Notes: a model not told the origin generated them from the letters alone. DNA of 10,282 bases from Bifidobacteriaceae bacterium (GCA_031261885.1 JAISIU010000140.1:1-10282); one strand, 5' to 3'. Counted from the stretch's first letter, positions 1-7,585 are shown. Program-made: numbers and translations.

Positions 1-1116
1 GCCGACCACGTGGCCGGCGTCGAGCGGCAGCAGCGGGATCAGGTTGAAGATGCCGAGCGCCAGGTTCAACGCCCCGCCGATGTACAGCCACATCGCGATC
101 CGCTCGACCCACGCGTTGCTGCCCAGGGCCGAGGAGCTCTCCGAGATCTGGCCCGTGATGCGCGCCATGCCGACAATGCTCATCGGCGAGTCCTCGGACC
201 GCTTGGCGCCCGTGACCGTGTCCTTGGCCGTGGTCCATAGCGTGGCCGGCATCTTGATGTAGGCCTTGATCGAGGCCGTGGTCTGGCTCCAGATCATGCC
301 CGGCACCGTGCTGACCGGTTGGCGCACCCGCTGGTAGGCGGACGTGACGCCGACCATCGTGCCGCTGCCCGAGGCCGCGTCCTTGACGGCCATGGGTGTC
401 ACGCTCAGGGTCACGTCGTGGCCGTCGCGGCGGACCACGGCCTGGACCGTCCGCGTGCCGCTGGCCGCCATGCGGGTCAGCAGGGTGTCCCACGAGTCGA
501 TCTTCGTGCCGTCCCAGGACACGACCTTGTCGCCGGCCTTGAAACCGGCCTTCGCGGCCGGCGATTGGACGGCCCCGGCGGCCGAACAGGCCACCTCCTC
601 GCCCGCGGCGGACAGGCAGGGCGCGACCTGCGCGAGCGTGGTTGACGTGCCCTGGAGGCCGATGCCGGAGAACACGACCAGCATGAGGATCAGGCACAGG
701 ATCAGGTTCATGACGGGCCCGCCCAGCATGATGATGAGCTTGTGCGGGACCGACTGGGCGTAGAAGGCGCGCGACTCGCCGACATCGGCCAACTCCTCGC
801 GCGTCAGCTCGTGGGCGTCGCGCTCCAGGTCCGCCCGCCAGCCCGTGCGCTCGGCGCGCGCCGGGTCGCCCGGCGCGTACATCCCGACCATTCGGGTGTA
901 GCCACCCAGCGGGATGCCCTTGATGCCGTACTCGGTGCCGGACTTCTTCGACTTGTGCGACCAGATGGTGGGCCCGAACCCGACGAAGTATTGGGAGACA
1001 TAAACGCCGAACTTCTTGGCCGGGAGCATATGCCCCAGCTCATGCCAGGCCACGGAGATCGTCAACAGGATCACGAAGACGACGATCCCCAGAATGTAGG
1101 CGAGAACGTTCGACAT
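1..1116 (-). CDS. M50 family site-2 intramembrane zinc metalloprotease (RseP/Rip-like), 3' end missing
   Basis: An integral membrane protease that cuts substrates such as anti-sigma factors inside the membrane (family knowledge; its substrate here is unknown). The 372 codons present begin at ATG 1116 with a hydrophobic segment (about residues 4-24) running straight into the zinc motif HELGH (25-29). The conserved IPLGGY (68-73) and a GGPVMN segment (132-137) in the second membrane span follow. A PDZ-like domain spans about 163-240 and contains two cysteines (C167, C177) that could form an extracytoplasmic disulfide. The third zinc-ligand motif, LDAGH (365-369, D366), is almost at the window edge. 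The usual form is LDGGH, and the Gly-to-Ala change leaves the Asp intact. The last transmembrane part and the stop lie outside. A GGAT a few bases upstream may serve as ribosome binding site. The gene follows dxr by 66 nt on the same strand, a common actinobacterial arrangement. Confidence 0.93.
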   Translation of the reverse strand, partial: MSNVLAYILGIVVFVILLTISVAWHELGHMLPAKKFGVYVSQYFVGFGPTIWSHKSKKSGTEYGIKGIPLGGYTRMVGMYAPGDPARAERTGWRADLERDAHELTREELADVGESRAFYAQSVPHKLIIMLGGPVMNLILCLILMLVVFSGIGLQGTSTTLAQVAPCLSAAGEEVACSAAGAVQSPAAKAGFKAGDKVVSWDGTKIDSWDTLLTRMAASGTRTVQAVVRRDGHDVTLSVTPMAVKDAASGSGTMVGVTSAYQRVRQPVSTVPGMIWSQTTASIKAYIKMPATLWTTAKDTVTGAKRSEDSPMSIVGMARITGQISESSSALGSNAWVERIAMWLYIGGALNLALGIFNLIPLLPLDAGHVVG

Positions 1117-1182
1117 GTACCATCCAGTCCGAAAATGCCAGCGTCAAGGGCGGGTGCGCGGGCCGAGCACGATAATGCCAGC

Positions 1183-2469
1183 CTAGTCTGTGCGCCCGCT
1201 GGGAGCGTCCACCGGCGCCGAGAGCGCGCGGCCGTCGAGCGCGGCCCGGGCCCGGGCCTTCGCCCACCGCTCGGCCGCCTCCACGTCCGCGAGGGTCGGC
1301 ACCCGGGCCGGGGACACGGCATCGGACGCCTTCCCGCCCGACGGCCCGCCGGCATCGTGCCCGGCCGGGCGGAACTGCCCGACCACGGCCGCGACCGTGT
1401 CGACGATGTCGAGGAAACCGATCCGGCCGGCCAGGAACTCCTGGACGCACACCTCGTTGGCCGCGTTCAGAACGGCCGGGTGCAGCGGCGAGGCCGCGAG
1501 CGCCCGCCGGGCCAGCGCGACGGCCGGAAAAGCCCGCTCGTCGAGCGGCTCGAACCGCCACGTCTGCGCCTCGTCCCAGGTCAGCGCCTGGGCGACATCG
1601 TCGAGCCGGTCCGGCCACGCCAGCCCCAACGCGATCGGCAGCCGCATGTCCGGCGGGGACGCCTGGGCGATGACCGCGCCGTCCCGGAACTCGACCGCCG
1701 AATGGACGATCGACTGCGGGTGGACCGCCACCACGATCCGGTCGGGGGGAACGTCGAACAACAGGTGGGCCTCGATCAGCTCCAACGCCTTGTTCACGAG
1801 CGTCGCCGAGTTCACCGTCACGACCGGCCCCATGCGCCACGTCGGATGGGCCAACGCCTGCTCGGGGGTCACGGCGGCCATGCGCTCACGCGTCCACCCG
1901 CGGAACGGCCCGCCCGAGGCCGTCAGGATCAGGCGCGCCACCTCACCGCGGGCACCGCCGCGCAAACACTGCGCGATGGCCGAATGCTCCGAATCTACGG
2001 GCACGATCTGCCCCGGCCGGGCCTTGGACTTGACGAGCGCCCCGCCGGCCACGAGCGACTCCTTGTTGGCCAGCGCCAACGTGGACCCGGCGGCCAGCGC
2101 CTCAAGCGTGGGGCCGAGCCCGCCAGACCCGGACATGCCGTTCAGCACGACGTCCGCGCCCATGCCGGCCACGCGCGAGGCCGCCTCCGGCCCGGCCACG
2201 ACCTCCGGGTGTGGCACCGCTACCCCGGTCTCCCGGGCCACGGCCCCGATCGCCTCCCCGAGCCGCGCCGCCGCGTCATCGGACGCCACACCCACCAGCC
2301 TGGGACGCAGCGCCACCACCTGCCGCGCCAACAGCTCCGGCCGGGTCCCGGCCGCCGCCAAGCCGATCACGCGGAAACGGTCCGGGTGCCGCTCGATGAC
2401 GTCGACCGCCTGCGTGCCAATCGACCCCGTCGCGCCGATCAGCGCGAGAGACCGGGCCTGATGCCCCAC
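1183..2469 (-). CDS. dxr: 1-deoxy-D-xylulose-5-phosphate reductoisomerase
   Basis: Converts 1-deoxy-D-xylulose 5-phosphate to 2-C-methyl-D-erythritol 4-phosphate with NADPH and a divalent metal, the committed step of the MEP isoprenoid pathway; cytosolic. The N-terminal dinucleotide-binding loop GATGSIG is at residues 12-18. The conserved GMSGSGGLGPT (111-121) and NKES (135-138) follow. Metal and substrate residues are in PVDSEH (157-162; D159, E161) and VNKALE (225-230; N226, K227, E230). HPQSIVHS (250-257) and a C-terminal helical domain with LNAANE complete the family pattern. At 428 aa it is longer than the usual 385-400, because of an Ala/Arg-rich C-terminal tail. The start codon is GTG at 2469, the only one close enough to the GATGSIG loop. 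It lies 11 nt after the DivIVA-like gene, with only a weak purine-rich site, so it is probably translationally coupled. Confidence 0.97.
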   Translation of the reverse strand: MGHQARSLALIGATGSIGTQAVDVIERHPDRFRVIGLAAAGTRPELLARQVVALRPRLVGVASDDAAARLGEAIGAVARETGVAVPHPEVVAGPEAASRVAGMGADVVLNGMSGSGGLGPTLEALAAGSTLALANKESLVAGGALVKSKARPGQIVPVDSEHSAIAQCLRGGARGEVARLILTASGGPFRGWTRERMAAVTPEQALAHPTWRMGPVVTVNSATLVNKALELIEAHLLFDVPPDRIVVAVHPQSIVHSAVEFRDGAVIAQASPPDMRLPIALGLAWPDRLDDVAQALTWDEAQTWRFEPLDERAFPAVALARRALAASPLHPAVLNAANEVCVQEFLAGRIGFLDIVDTVAAVVGQFRPAGHDAGGPSGGKASDAVSPARVPTLADVEAAERWAKARARAALDGRALSAPVDAPSGRTD

Positions 2470-2480
2470 GCCCCGCCGGC

Positions 2481-3026
2481 CTATTCGGCCGCGACCAGGA
2501 CCTCGACGGCCCGGTCGAGGAACGCGTCGACGGGGCCCATCGCATAGCCCTTCTTGCCGCGCACCACGGGGAACACGACGTGCCGGATCTCACCCGACGT
2601 GATCGCCTTGCCCTGGTTGAAATAGTCCGAGAGCCGCTGGCACAGGCGGTCCACCTGCGCCATGTCATAGGCGTCCTCGCCGCGGCCCCCCGGATGGAAC
2701 TTCTGCCCCGCCGGCCGCCCGAGCCGCCCGTACAGCGTGGTGGCACGGTCGACGATCTTGTCGAGCCAGGCCTGCTGGCCGTGCCGCTGGATGTAAGCGC
2801 TGCGCTCCTTGCGCGTGAAAGCCGCGTCGAGCCGGTCCAGCGCGCCGTCGACGGCCGCCTCGTCATAGCCGTGCGACACCTGCGCGAACGACACGGACCG
2901 CACCTGCTGCGGCGTCATATGCTCCGTGCTGCGGCCCTCGTACGCGGCCTGGGCGCGGGCGAAGAAATCGTCCACCTCGGCGGTGTCGTAGCCGCGGCCC
3001 TTGGCCCGGCGGAACAGATCGGCCAT
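2481..3026 (-). CDS. DivIVA-domain repeat protein (four modules), function unknown
   Basis: A 181-aa soluble protein with no signal peptide or membrane segment. It contains four copies of the short DivIVA-type motif, a Tyr followed four residues later by Val-Asp: Y13..VD19, Y54..VD60, Y120..VD126 and Y161..VD167. Each is preceded by a phenylalanine 7-10 residues upstream (F5, F47, F110, F152). In true DivIVA/Wag31 such a motif forms the membrane-binding N-terminus ahead of a long coiled coil. Here there is no coiled-coil tail, so it resembles the uncharacterised actinobacterial DivI1A-repeat proteins. Modules 1-2 and 3-4 have the same internal spacing. ATG 3026 is preceded by a good purine-rich site (GAGGGGAAGG), located in the 15-nt gap after rlmN. 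It sits between rlmN and dxr in the operon. A role in polar growth or membrane recruitment is only a guess from the motif. Confidence 0.85.
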   Translation of the reverse strand: MADLFRRAKGRGYDTAEVDDFFARAQAAYEGRSTEHMTPQQVRSVSFAQVSHGYDEAAVDGALDRLDAAFTRKERSAYIQRHGQQAWLDKIVDRATTLYGRLGRPAGQKFHPGGRGEDAYDMAQVDRLCQRLSDYFNQGKAITSGEIRHVVFPVVRGKKGYAMGPVDAFLDRAVEVLVAAE

Positions 3027-3041
3027 TGCCTTCCCCTCGTG

Positions 3042-4214
3042 TCAATCCCCTGTGTCCATGGCGGCCCGCTGGCCGGCCACGCGCGCCGCCAACTGGCCGC
3101 ACGCGCCGTCGATGTCCGCGCCCCGCGTGTCACGGAGCGTGGCCACGATGCCTTTCCCCCGCAAGTGTGCCACGAACTCGGCCTCCACCTCGGGATAGCT
3201 CGCCGTCCACTCCGAACCCTCGACCGGGTTCAACGGGATCGGGTTGACATGCGCCCACCCGCTGCCGCGCCGGTTCAGCTCCTTGGCCAGCCGGCCGGCC
3301 CGCCACGACTGGTCGTTGACGCCGCGCATGAGCGCGTACTCGATCGACACGCGCCGGCCCGTGGCGTCGAAGTAGCGGCGGGCCGCGTCGAGGGCCTCCG
3401 CCACCGGGTAGCGCCGGTTGACGGGCACCAGGCGGTCGCGCAGTTCGTCGTCCGGGGCGTGTAGGGACAGCGCCAGGCGCACGGCCGGGCCCTCCTGGGC
3501 CAGCCGGTCGATGGCCGGCACGAGCCCGCACGTGGACACCGTCACGTTCCGGGCCGCCAGGCCCATGCCCGATGGCGCGGGGTCGGTCAGGTCGGAAAGC
3601 GCCCGCTGGGTGGCGCGGAAGTTCGCGAGCGGTTCGCCCATGCCCATGAGGACGACGTTCGTCAGGCGGCGCGGCTGACCGCCCAACGCGCCGTTCGCGG
3701 CGGCCACCGCCGCGAGCCGCACCTGCTCGACGATCTCCGCCGCCGAGAGGTTGCGCGCCAGCCCCAGCTTGCCCGTGGCGCAGAACGGGCAGCCCATGCC
3801 GCAGCCCGCCTGCGTGGACACGCACACCGTGACCCGGTCCGGGTAGGCCATGAGCACGGTCTCCACGCGCACGCCGCCCGTCAACCCCCACAGCGCCTTC
3901 ACGGTGCGCCCGCCGTCCGCGCGGCGTTCCGCGAGCGGCGTCAGCAGGGTCGGGAGGGTTCGGCCGACGATGTCGGCCCTCCCGGAGGCGGGCAGGTCCG
4001 TCATCCGCTCGGGGGCGGTTTCGAGGCGGGCGAAGTAGTGGCGGGCCAGCTGGCCGGCCCGCATCGGCGGCTGGCCGAGCCCGGCCACCCATTCGCGCCG
4101 CTCGGCCGGCGCGAAGTCCGCCAGGTGGCGCGGCGGACGGGCGCGCCGATCGATCGAGGGCGACCCCGTACCCTTGGCCGCGACCAGTGTCTTGTGATTG
4201 CCCGGCGCCGTCAT
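3042..4214 (-). CDS. rlmN: 23S rRNA (adenine2503-C2)/tRNA (adenine37-C2) methyltransferase, radical SAM
   Basis: Methylates C2 of A2503 in the peptidyl-transferase centre of 23S rRNA and of A37 in some tRNAs, using two SAM molecules. The radical-SAM iron-sulfur motif is CGMGCPFC (C138, C142, C145). C131, seven residues ahead, aligns with the resolving cysteine of E. coli RlmN (C118). The methyl-carrying cysteine is about C372, in the context DIDGACGQL near the C-terminus, so all mechanistic cysteines are present. GMGEPLANF supplies a SAM-binding loop. Length is 390 aa, normal for the family. The start ATG at 4214 overlaps the cdsA stop as ATGA. The sequence just upstream is pyrimidine-rich with no Shine-Dalgarno, so translation probably depends on ribosomes finishing cdsA. 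An in-frame open extension upstream to 4760 is only read-through into cdsA DNA and was discarded. Confidence 0.96.
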   Translation of the reverse strand: MTAPGNHKTLVAAKGTGSPSIDRRARPPRHLADFAPAERREWVAGLGQPPMRAGQLARHYFARLETAPERMTDLPASGRADIVGRTLPTLLTPLAERRADGGRTVKALWGLTGGVRVETVLMAYPDRVTVCVSTQAGCGMGCPFCATGKLGLARNLSAAEIVEQVRLAAVAAANGALGGQPRRLTNVVLMGMGEPLANFRATQRALSDLTDPAPSGMGLAARNVTVSTCGLVPAIDRLAQEGPAVRLALSLHAPDDELRDRLVPVNRRYPVAEALDAARRYFDATGRRVSIEYALMRGVNDQSWRAGRLAKELNRRGSGWAHVNPIPLNPVEGSEWTASYPEVEAEFVAHLRGKGIVATLRDTRGADIDGACGQLAARVAGQRAAMDTGD

Positions 4215-5209
4215 ATGAGGAGGAACACCAGGTAGGCGGCGGGAGCGGACAGGAGGATCGAGTCGATACGGTCGAGGACACCGCCGTGGCCCGGCAGCAG
4301 ATGGCCCATGTCCTTGATACCGAGGTCGCGCTTCAACAGGGACTCGATCAGGTCGCCAAGCGTGGACGTGACGACCGCGCCGAGGGCGAGCAACGGGATC
4401 AGCCAGGCCGGCGCGCCCAACAGCCACACCGCGAGCCAGGCCGCGAGCGCGCACAGGGCCACGGAGCCGGCCAGGCCCTCCCACGACTTCTTCGGGGACA
4501 CGCTCGGCGCGAGCTTGTGCTTGCCGAACAGCACGCCCGCGATGTAGCCGCCCGTGTCGTTCGCGATCGACAGCGCGATGAACGTCAGCACGAGCCAGCG
4601 GCCGCGCGGGCGCAGCACGAGCAGCGTGGCGCACCCCGCCAGCAGCGGCAGGTAGATCGAGGCCAGCACGCCGACCATCGCGTCGCGGCCGAACGTGCGG
4701 CCCGTGCCCTCGGTGGCACGCCACGCGATCACGGCGCCGGCCGTCAAGAAGAACGCGCACAGCACGCCCGCGGGGCCCGACAGGTAGCCGGAGACCTGGA
4801 CGGCGACACCGCCTACGGCCAGTGGGAGGAACGCGAGCGAGACGCCGCCGTGGCCCATGGCCTGGCTGAGCTCATGGGCGCCGAGCACGACGGCCACGCA
4901 GACGAGGACGATGAACGGCTCGGGCCGGAACCACAGGCTGGCGAGCAGCACCGCGATGAGGATCGCGGCTACGCCGATCGCGGCCGGCAGGTTGCGGCCC
5001 GCGGAGGGATGGCGGCGCCCGGCGGGGGCGCCCGGCGCGGCGGCCGGCGGCGGGGGCACGGGTGCGAACGCGAACGGCGGGGGCGCCGAGGGCACGGGGC
5101 CGGCCGGTCCGGCGTCCGGCTCGCGCACCGCCGTGGCCGCCGCGGCTGCCGCGGGACGCACCACCTCGGGCGGGAAGGCCGGGCTGACGGGCGCGGGCTC
5201 AGACCGCAA
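4211..5209 (-). CDS. cdsA: Phosphatidate cytidylyltransferase (CDP-diglyceride synthase)
   Basis: Makes CDP-diacylglycerol from phosphatidate and CTP at the membrane, the branch point to all phospholipids. Residues 1-75 form a cytosolic Ala/Pro-rich tail. A multi-span membrane region with Leu/Val/Ala-rich helices then runs to the end. The family signature is at the C-terminus: S290, K293-R294, K299-D300, G302, PGHGG (306-310), D313-R314 and D316. Total length is 332 aa, longer than the E. coli enzyme because of the N-terminal tail. The chosen start is TTG at 5209, 11 nt inside the end of frr. A consensus AAGGAGG (minus strand, 5225-5219) lies 9 nt before it, which is why I prefer this rare start codon. 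The gene is flanked by frr and rlmN and ends in an ATGA overlap with rlmN. Confidence 0.94.
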   Translation of the reverse strand: MRSEPAPVSPAFPPEVVRPAAAAAATAVREPDAGPAGPVPSAPPPFAFAPVPPPPAAAPGAPAGRRHPSAGRNLPAAIGVAAILIAVLLASLWFRPEPFIVLVCVAVVLGAHELSQAMGHGGVSLAFLPLAVGGVAVQVSGYLSGPAGVLCAFFLTAGAVIAWRATEGTGRTFGRDAMVGVLASIYLPLLAGCATLLVLRPRGRWLVLTFIALSIANDTGGYIAGVLFGKHKLAPSVSPKKSWEGLAGSVALCALAAWLAVWLLGAPAWLIPLLALGAVVTSTLGDLIESLLKRDLGIKDMGHLLPGHGGVLDRIDSILLSAPAAYLVFLLI

Positions 5210-5759
5210 GCAGGTCGGCCTCCTTGCGGCTCAGCAGGTCATCGATCTTCTCGATGTACGTCTTGGTCTTCGAGTCGAGCCCGTGCTCCGCGCGGTGCTG
5301 GTCGTCCTCAGAGATCTCGCCGTCCTTGGCCATCTTGGCCAGGGCCTCGCGCGACTTGTGACGGACCGCCCGGACCGACACGCGCGACTCCTCCGCCTTG
5401 CTGCGGGCCAGCTTCACGTACTCCTTGCGGCGCTCCTCCGTCAGCTCCGGCATCACGAGCCGGACGGCCTGGCCGTCATCGGACGGGTTGACGCCGAGGT
5501 CCGAATCGCGGATGGCCTTCTCGACGTTGTGCATCGCACCCTTGTCGTACGGCGTGATCAGCACCGTGCGGGCGTCCTGCACCGTGATCGACGCCAGCGC
5601 CTGCAGCGGGGTCGGGGTTCCGTAATAATCCACCATGAGGCTCTTGAACAGCCCGGCGTTGGCGCGGCCCGTGCGGATGCCGGAGAACTCCTCCGCCGCC
5701 ACATCAAGCGTGCGCGCCATGTTTTTGTCCGCGTGGGACAGCACGTCATCGATACTCAT
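5199..5759 (-). CDS. frr: Ribosome recycling factor
   Basis: Splits post-termination ribosomes together with EF-G; cytosolic. It is 186 aa, the usual size. The N-terminal helix is followed by FSGIRTGRANAG (about 25-36), the conserved Arg-rich region of domain I. PTPLQALASITV marks domain II, and MPELTEERRKEYVKLARSKAEESRVSVR is the long helix of domain I, with the conserved Arg/Lys residues. The ATG at 5759 has GAGAGGATG upstream as ribosome binding site. A 148-nt gap with a strong hairpin separates it from pyrH upstream. The last codons overlap the TTG start and Shine-Dalgarno of cdsA. Confidence 0.97.
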   Translation of the reverse strand: MSIDDVLSHADKNMARTLDVAAEEFSGIRTGRANAGLFKSLMVDYYGTPTPLQALASITVQDARTVLITPYDKGAMHNVEKAIRDSDLGVNPSDDGQAVRLVMPELTEERRKEYVKLARSKAEESRVSVRAVRHKSREALAKMAKDGEISEDDQHRAEHGLDSKTKTYIEKIDDLLSRKEADLLAV

Positions 5760-5817
5760 GGGCTCATCCTCTCATCCGGGCCGGTCCCGTGGTTGGCCCC
5801 GGGGCAGGCAATTTGGA

Positions 5818-5866
5818 CACGTGTCGCGCCCGCCGTTCCGGGCGGGAACGGCGGGCGCGAGGTGTG
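5818..5866 (-). terminator. Long GC-rich hairpin between pyrH and frr; possible terminator or processing site
   Basis: A perfect 16-bp inverted repeat: left arm 5824-5839, right arm 5845-5860, with a 5-nt loop GGGCG. One mismatch and further pairs to 5818/5866 lengthen the stem to about 22 positions, two of them G-U wobbles. In the transcript of the operon it begins about 40 nt after the pyrH stop. No run of U follows (the next bases read CCAAATT), so it is not a classical intrinsic terminator. GC-rich actinobacterial terminators often lack a U-tract, and an attenuator or RNase-protected mRNA end is equally possible. No gene on the plus strand would use it. Confidence 0.6.
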
Positions 5867-5907
5867 ACAGTGAATTGTGGGTCGGGCCGCGGCGGGAACG
5901 CGGCGGC

Positions 5908-6681
5908 TCAGGCGACCAGTTGGGTGCCGAGCGGCTCGCCCTCCAGCGCCCGCGTCACATTGCCGCGACCGTCGAGGCCGAACACGACCATCGGCAGCCG
6001 GTTCTCCTGGCAGAGCGCGAACGCGGCCGCGTCGACCACCTTGAGGCCGTCGCGCAGGGCGTCGGCATACGTGATGCGGTCCAGCTTGCGGGCCGTCGGA
6101 TCCGTGCGCGGGTCCGCCGTGTAAACGCCGTCCACGCCGTTCTTCGCCATGAGGACGGCCGCGCAGTCCGTCTCGAGGGCGCGCTGCGCCGCCACCGTGT
6201 CCGTCGAGAAGTACGGCATGCCGGCCCCCGCGCCGAAGACCACGACACGGCCCTTCTCCAGGTGCCGGATGGCCCGGAGCGGCAGGTAGGGCTCCGCCAC
6301 CTGGCGCATCTCGATGGCCGTCTGCACGCGGGTGTCGACCCCGGCCTTCTCGAGGAAGTCCTGCAGCGCGAGGCAGTTCATGACCGTGCCGAGCATGCCC
6401 ATGTAATCCGCCCGCGCCCGGTCGAGGCCGCGCTGGCTCAGCTCCGCGCCGCGGAAGAAATTGCCGCCGCCGACGACGATCTCGACCTGCACGCCGTGCC
6501 CGACCGCGACCGCGATCTGCGCGGCGATGCCGGCCACGATGTCCGGGTCGAGGCCGAGCTTGCCGCCGCCGAACGCCTCGCCAGACAGCTTCAGCATGAC
6601 GCGCCGAACGCCCGGCGCCACGTGGGCGCCGGGCGCCGCGGCGGCGTCAGCACTCCTCAGAGCGGGGGACTCTGAGCCCAT
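5908..6681 (-). CDS. pyrH: UMP kinase
   Basis: Phosphorylates UMP to UDP with ATP; a hexameric amino-acid-kinase-fold enzyme, usually activated by GTP and inhibited by UTP. After a non-conserved N-terminal stretch (1-25) comes RRVMLKLSGEAFGGG (26-40), which binds phosphate. The GGGNFFRG loop and DYMGMLGTVMN contact UMP. GAGAGMPYFSTDTVAA and MAKNGVDGVYTADPR form the nucleotide-binding half. At 257 aa it is slightly longer than usual because of the N-terminus. The ATG at 6681 is only 3 nt after the tsf stop and has no Shine-Dalgarno. It forms the loop of a hairpin (see 6672-6688). A GTG at codon 21 is an alternative but has no ribosome binding site either. Confidence 0.96.
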   Translation of the reverse strand: MGSESPALRSADAAAAPGAHVAPGVRRVMLKLSGEAFGGGKLGLDPDIVAGIAAQIAVAVGHGVQVEIVVGGGNFFRGAELSQRGLDRARADYMGMLGTVMNCLALQDFLEKAGVDTRVQTAIEMRQVAEPYLPLRAIRHLEKGRVVVFGAGAGMPYFSTDTVAAQRALETDCAAVLMAKNGVDGVYTADPRTDPTARKLDRITYADALRDGLKVVDAAAFALCQENRLPMVVFGLDGRGNVTRALEGEPLGTQLVA

Positions 6682-6688
6682 GGCTCAG
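6672..6688 (-). promoter_or_regulatory. Hairpin presenting the pyrH start codon in its loop
   Basis: The sequence CTGAGCC-CAT-GGCTCAG is a perfect 7-bp inverted repeat around a 3-nt centre. In the mRNA the centre is exactly the pyrH AUG. The upstream arm contains the tsf stop codon UGA. The structure could hide or present the start codon depending on whether a ribosome has just terminated on tsf, which would couple the two genes. The repeat is seen directly; the regulatory role is inferred. Confidence 0.5.
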
Positions 6689-7524
6689 GCGCCCACGCGA
6701 TACCGGACGAAACCGGTGATCGTGCCGCCGGCCTCCTTCATCACCTGGCCCACGGTCTTGTGCGGGTCGCGGGCGAAGGCCTGGTCCACCAGGCAGTTGT
6801 CCTTGAAGAAGCCGTTCACGCGGCCCTCGACGATCTTCGGGATGACCTTCTCCGGCTTGCCCTCAGAGCGGGACAGCTCCTCGGCGATCCGGCGCTCCGA
6901 GGCGACGATGTCCTCCGGCACATCCTCACGCGTGAGGTAGGCCGGGGACATGGCCGCGATGTGCATCGCGATGTCGTGCGCGACCTTCGCGCCGGCGGCG
7001 TCCGTCGCCAGCATGACGCCCACCTGCGGCGGCAGGTCCGGGTCAGTCTTGTGCAGGTAGTGCGAGACCACCTCGCCCTTGAGGATCGCGACGCGGCGCA
7101 GCTGCAGCTTCTCGCCGAGCACGGCCTGTGCCTCGTTCAGGGTGTCGAGAGCAGTGCCGCCGTCCACCTGGCACGCAAGCACCGTGTCCGGGTCCTCGGA
7201 GTCCTGGCCAGCCGCGGCGGCCAGAAGCTTGGCGGCCATCTCGCCGAAGTTCGGGGTCTTGGCCACGAAGTCCGTCTCCGAGTTGACCTCGACCATGGTG
7301 CCGCGCTGGCCGGCGCCGGCGTCCGCGACCTCGATCGCGACGAGGCCGTTGACGGCCGAGCGGCCCTCGCGCTTCGCGATGCCCTTGAGGCCCTTGGCGC
7401 GGATGATCTCGACGGCCTTGTCGGCGTCGCCTTCCGCCTCGTCGAGCGCCTTCTTCACGTCCAACATGCCGGCGCCCGTGCGCTCCCTCAGGGCTTTGAT
7501 GTCGGCGGTGGTGTAATTCGCCAT
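6685..7524 (-). CDS. tsf: Translation elongation factor Ts
   Basis: Guanine nucleotide exchange factor that releases GDP from EF-Tu; cytosolic. The N-terminal UBA-like domain (about 3-55) contains the conserved LRERTGAGMLDVKKAL. The EF-Tu contact motif TDFVAK is at 84-89. The C-terminal half keeps IAAMSPAYLTREDVP and the terminal dimerisation-type sequence. The 279-aa length is typical. ATG 7524 gives the standard MANYTTADIK N-terminus. Its nearest purine-rich element is GGAG, about 11 nt upstream. It is cotranscribed after rpsB across an 87-nt gap holding a hairpin, and runs into pyrH with 3 nt between. Confidence 0.98.
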   Translation of the reverse strand: MANYTTADIKALRERTGAGMLDVKKALDEAEGDADKAVEIIRAKGLKGIAKREGRSAVNGLVAIEVADAGAGQRGTMVEVNSETDFVAKTPNFGEMAAKLLAAAAGQDSEDPDTVLACQVDGGTALDTLNEAQAVLGEKLQLRRVAILKGEVVSHYLHKTDPDLPPQVGVMLATDAAGAKVAHDIAMHIAAMSPAYLTREDVPEDIVASERRIAEELSRSEGKPEKVIPKIVEGRVNGFFKDNCLVDQAFARDPHKTVGQVMKEAGGTITGFVRYRVGA

Positions 7525-7552
7525 ATTCAGTCTGTCTCCAAGTCAGTCCGAT

Positions 7553-7577
7553 GGCAGGCGGCAGGTCTCCGCCTGCC
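7553..7577 (-). terminator. Hairpin in the rpsB-tsf gap; possible attenuator
   Basis: A perfect 9-bp inverted repeat, GGCAGGCGG (7553-7561) and CCGCCTGCC (7569-7577), with a 7-nt loop. It lies about 35 nt after the rpsB stop and about 28 nt before the tsf start. No U-tract follows, so it is more likely a partial terminator, a processing site or a stability element that sets the S2:EF-Ts ratio than a full stop. Established knowledge: in E. coli this junction carries a partial terminator too. The role here is inferred. Confidence 0.45.
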
Positions 7578-7585
7578 CGATCAGT

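Noticed and set aside
1117..1182. TTGACG and a repeated AATGCCAGC (1134-1142, 1174-1182) in the dxr-M50 gap as an internal promoter
   Set aside because: No acceptable -10 lies at the right distance, and the implied start would fall at or inside the M50 coding region. The 9-nt repeat alone is weak evidence.
742..2547. A 601-codon open frame on the plus strand, antisense to dxr and the start of the M50 gene
   Set aside because: It is Arg/Pro/His/Gly-rich without any recognisable domain and lies opposite well-supported genes. Long antisense frames are expected when codon third positions are nearly all G or C.
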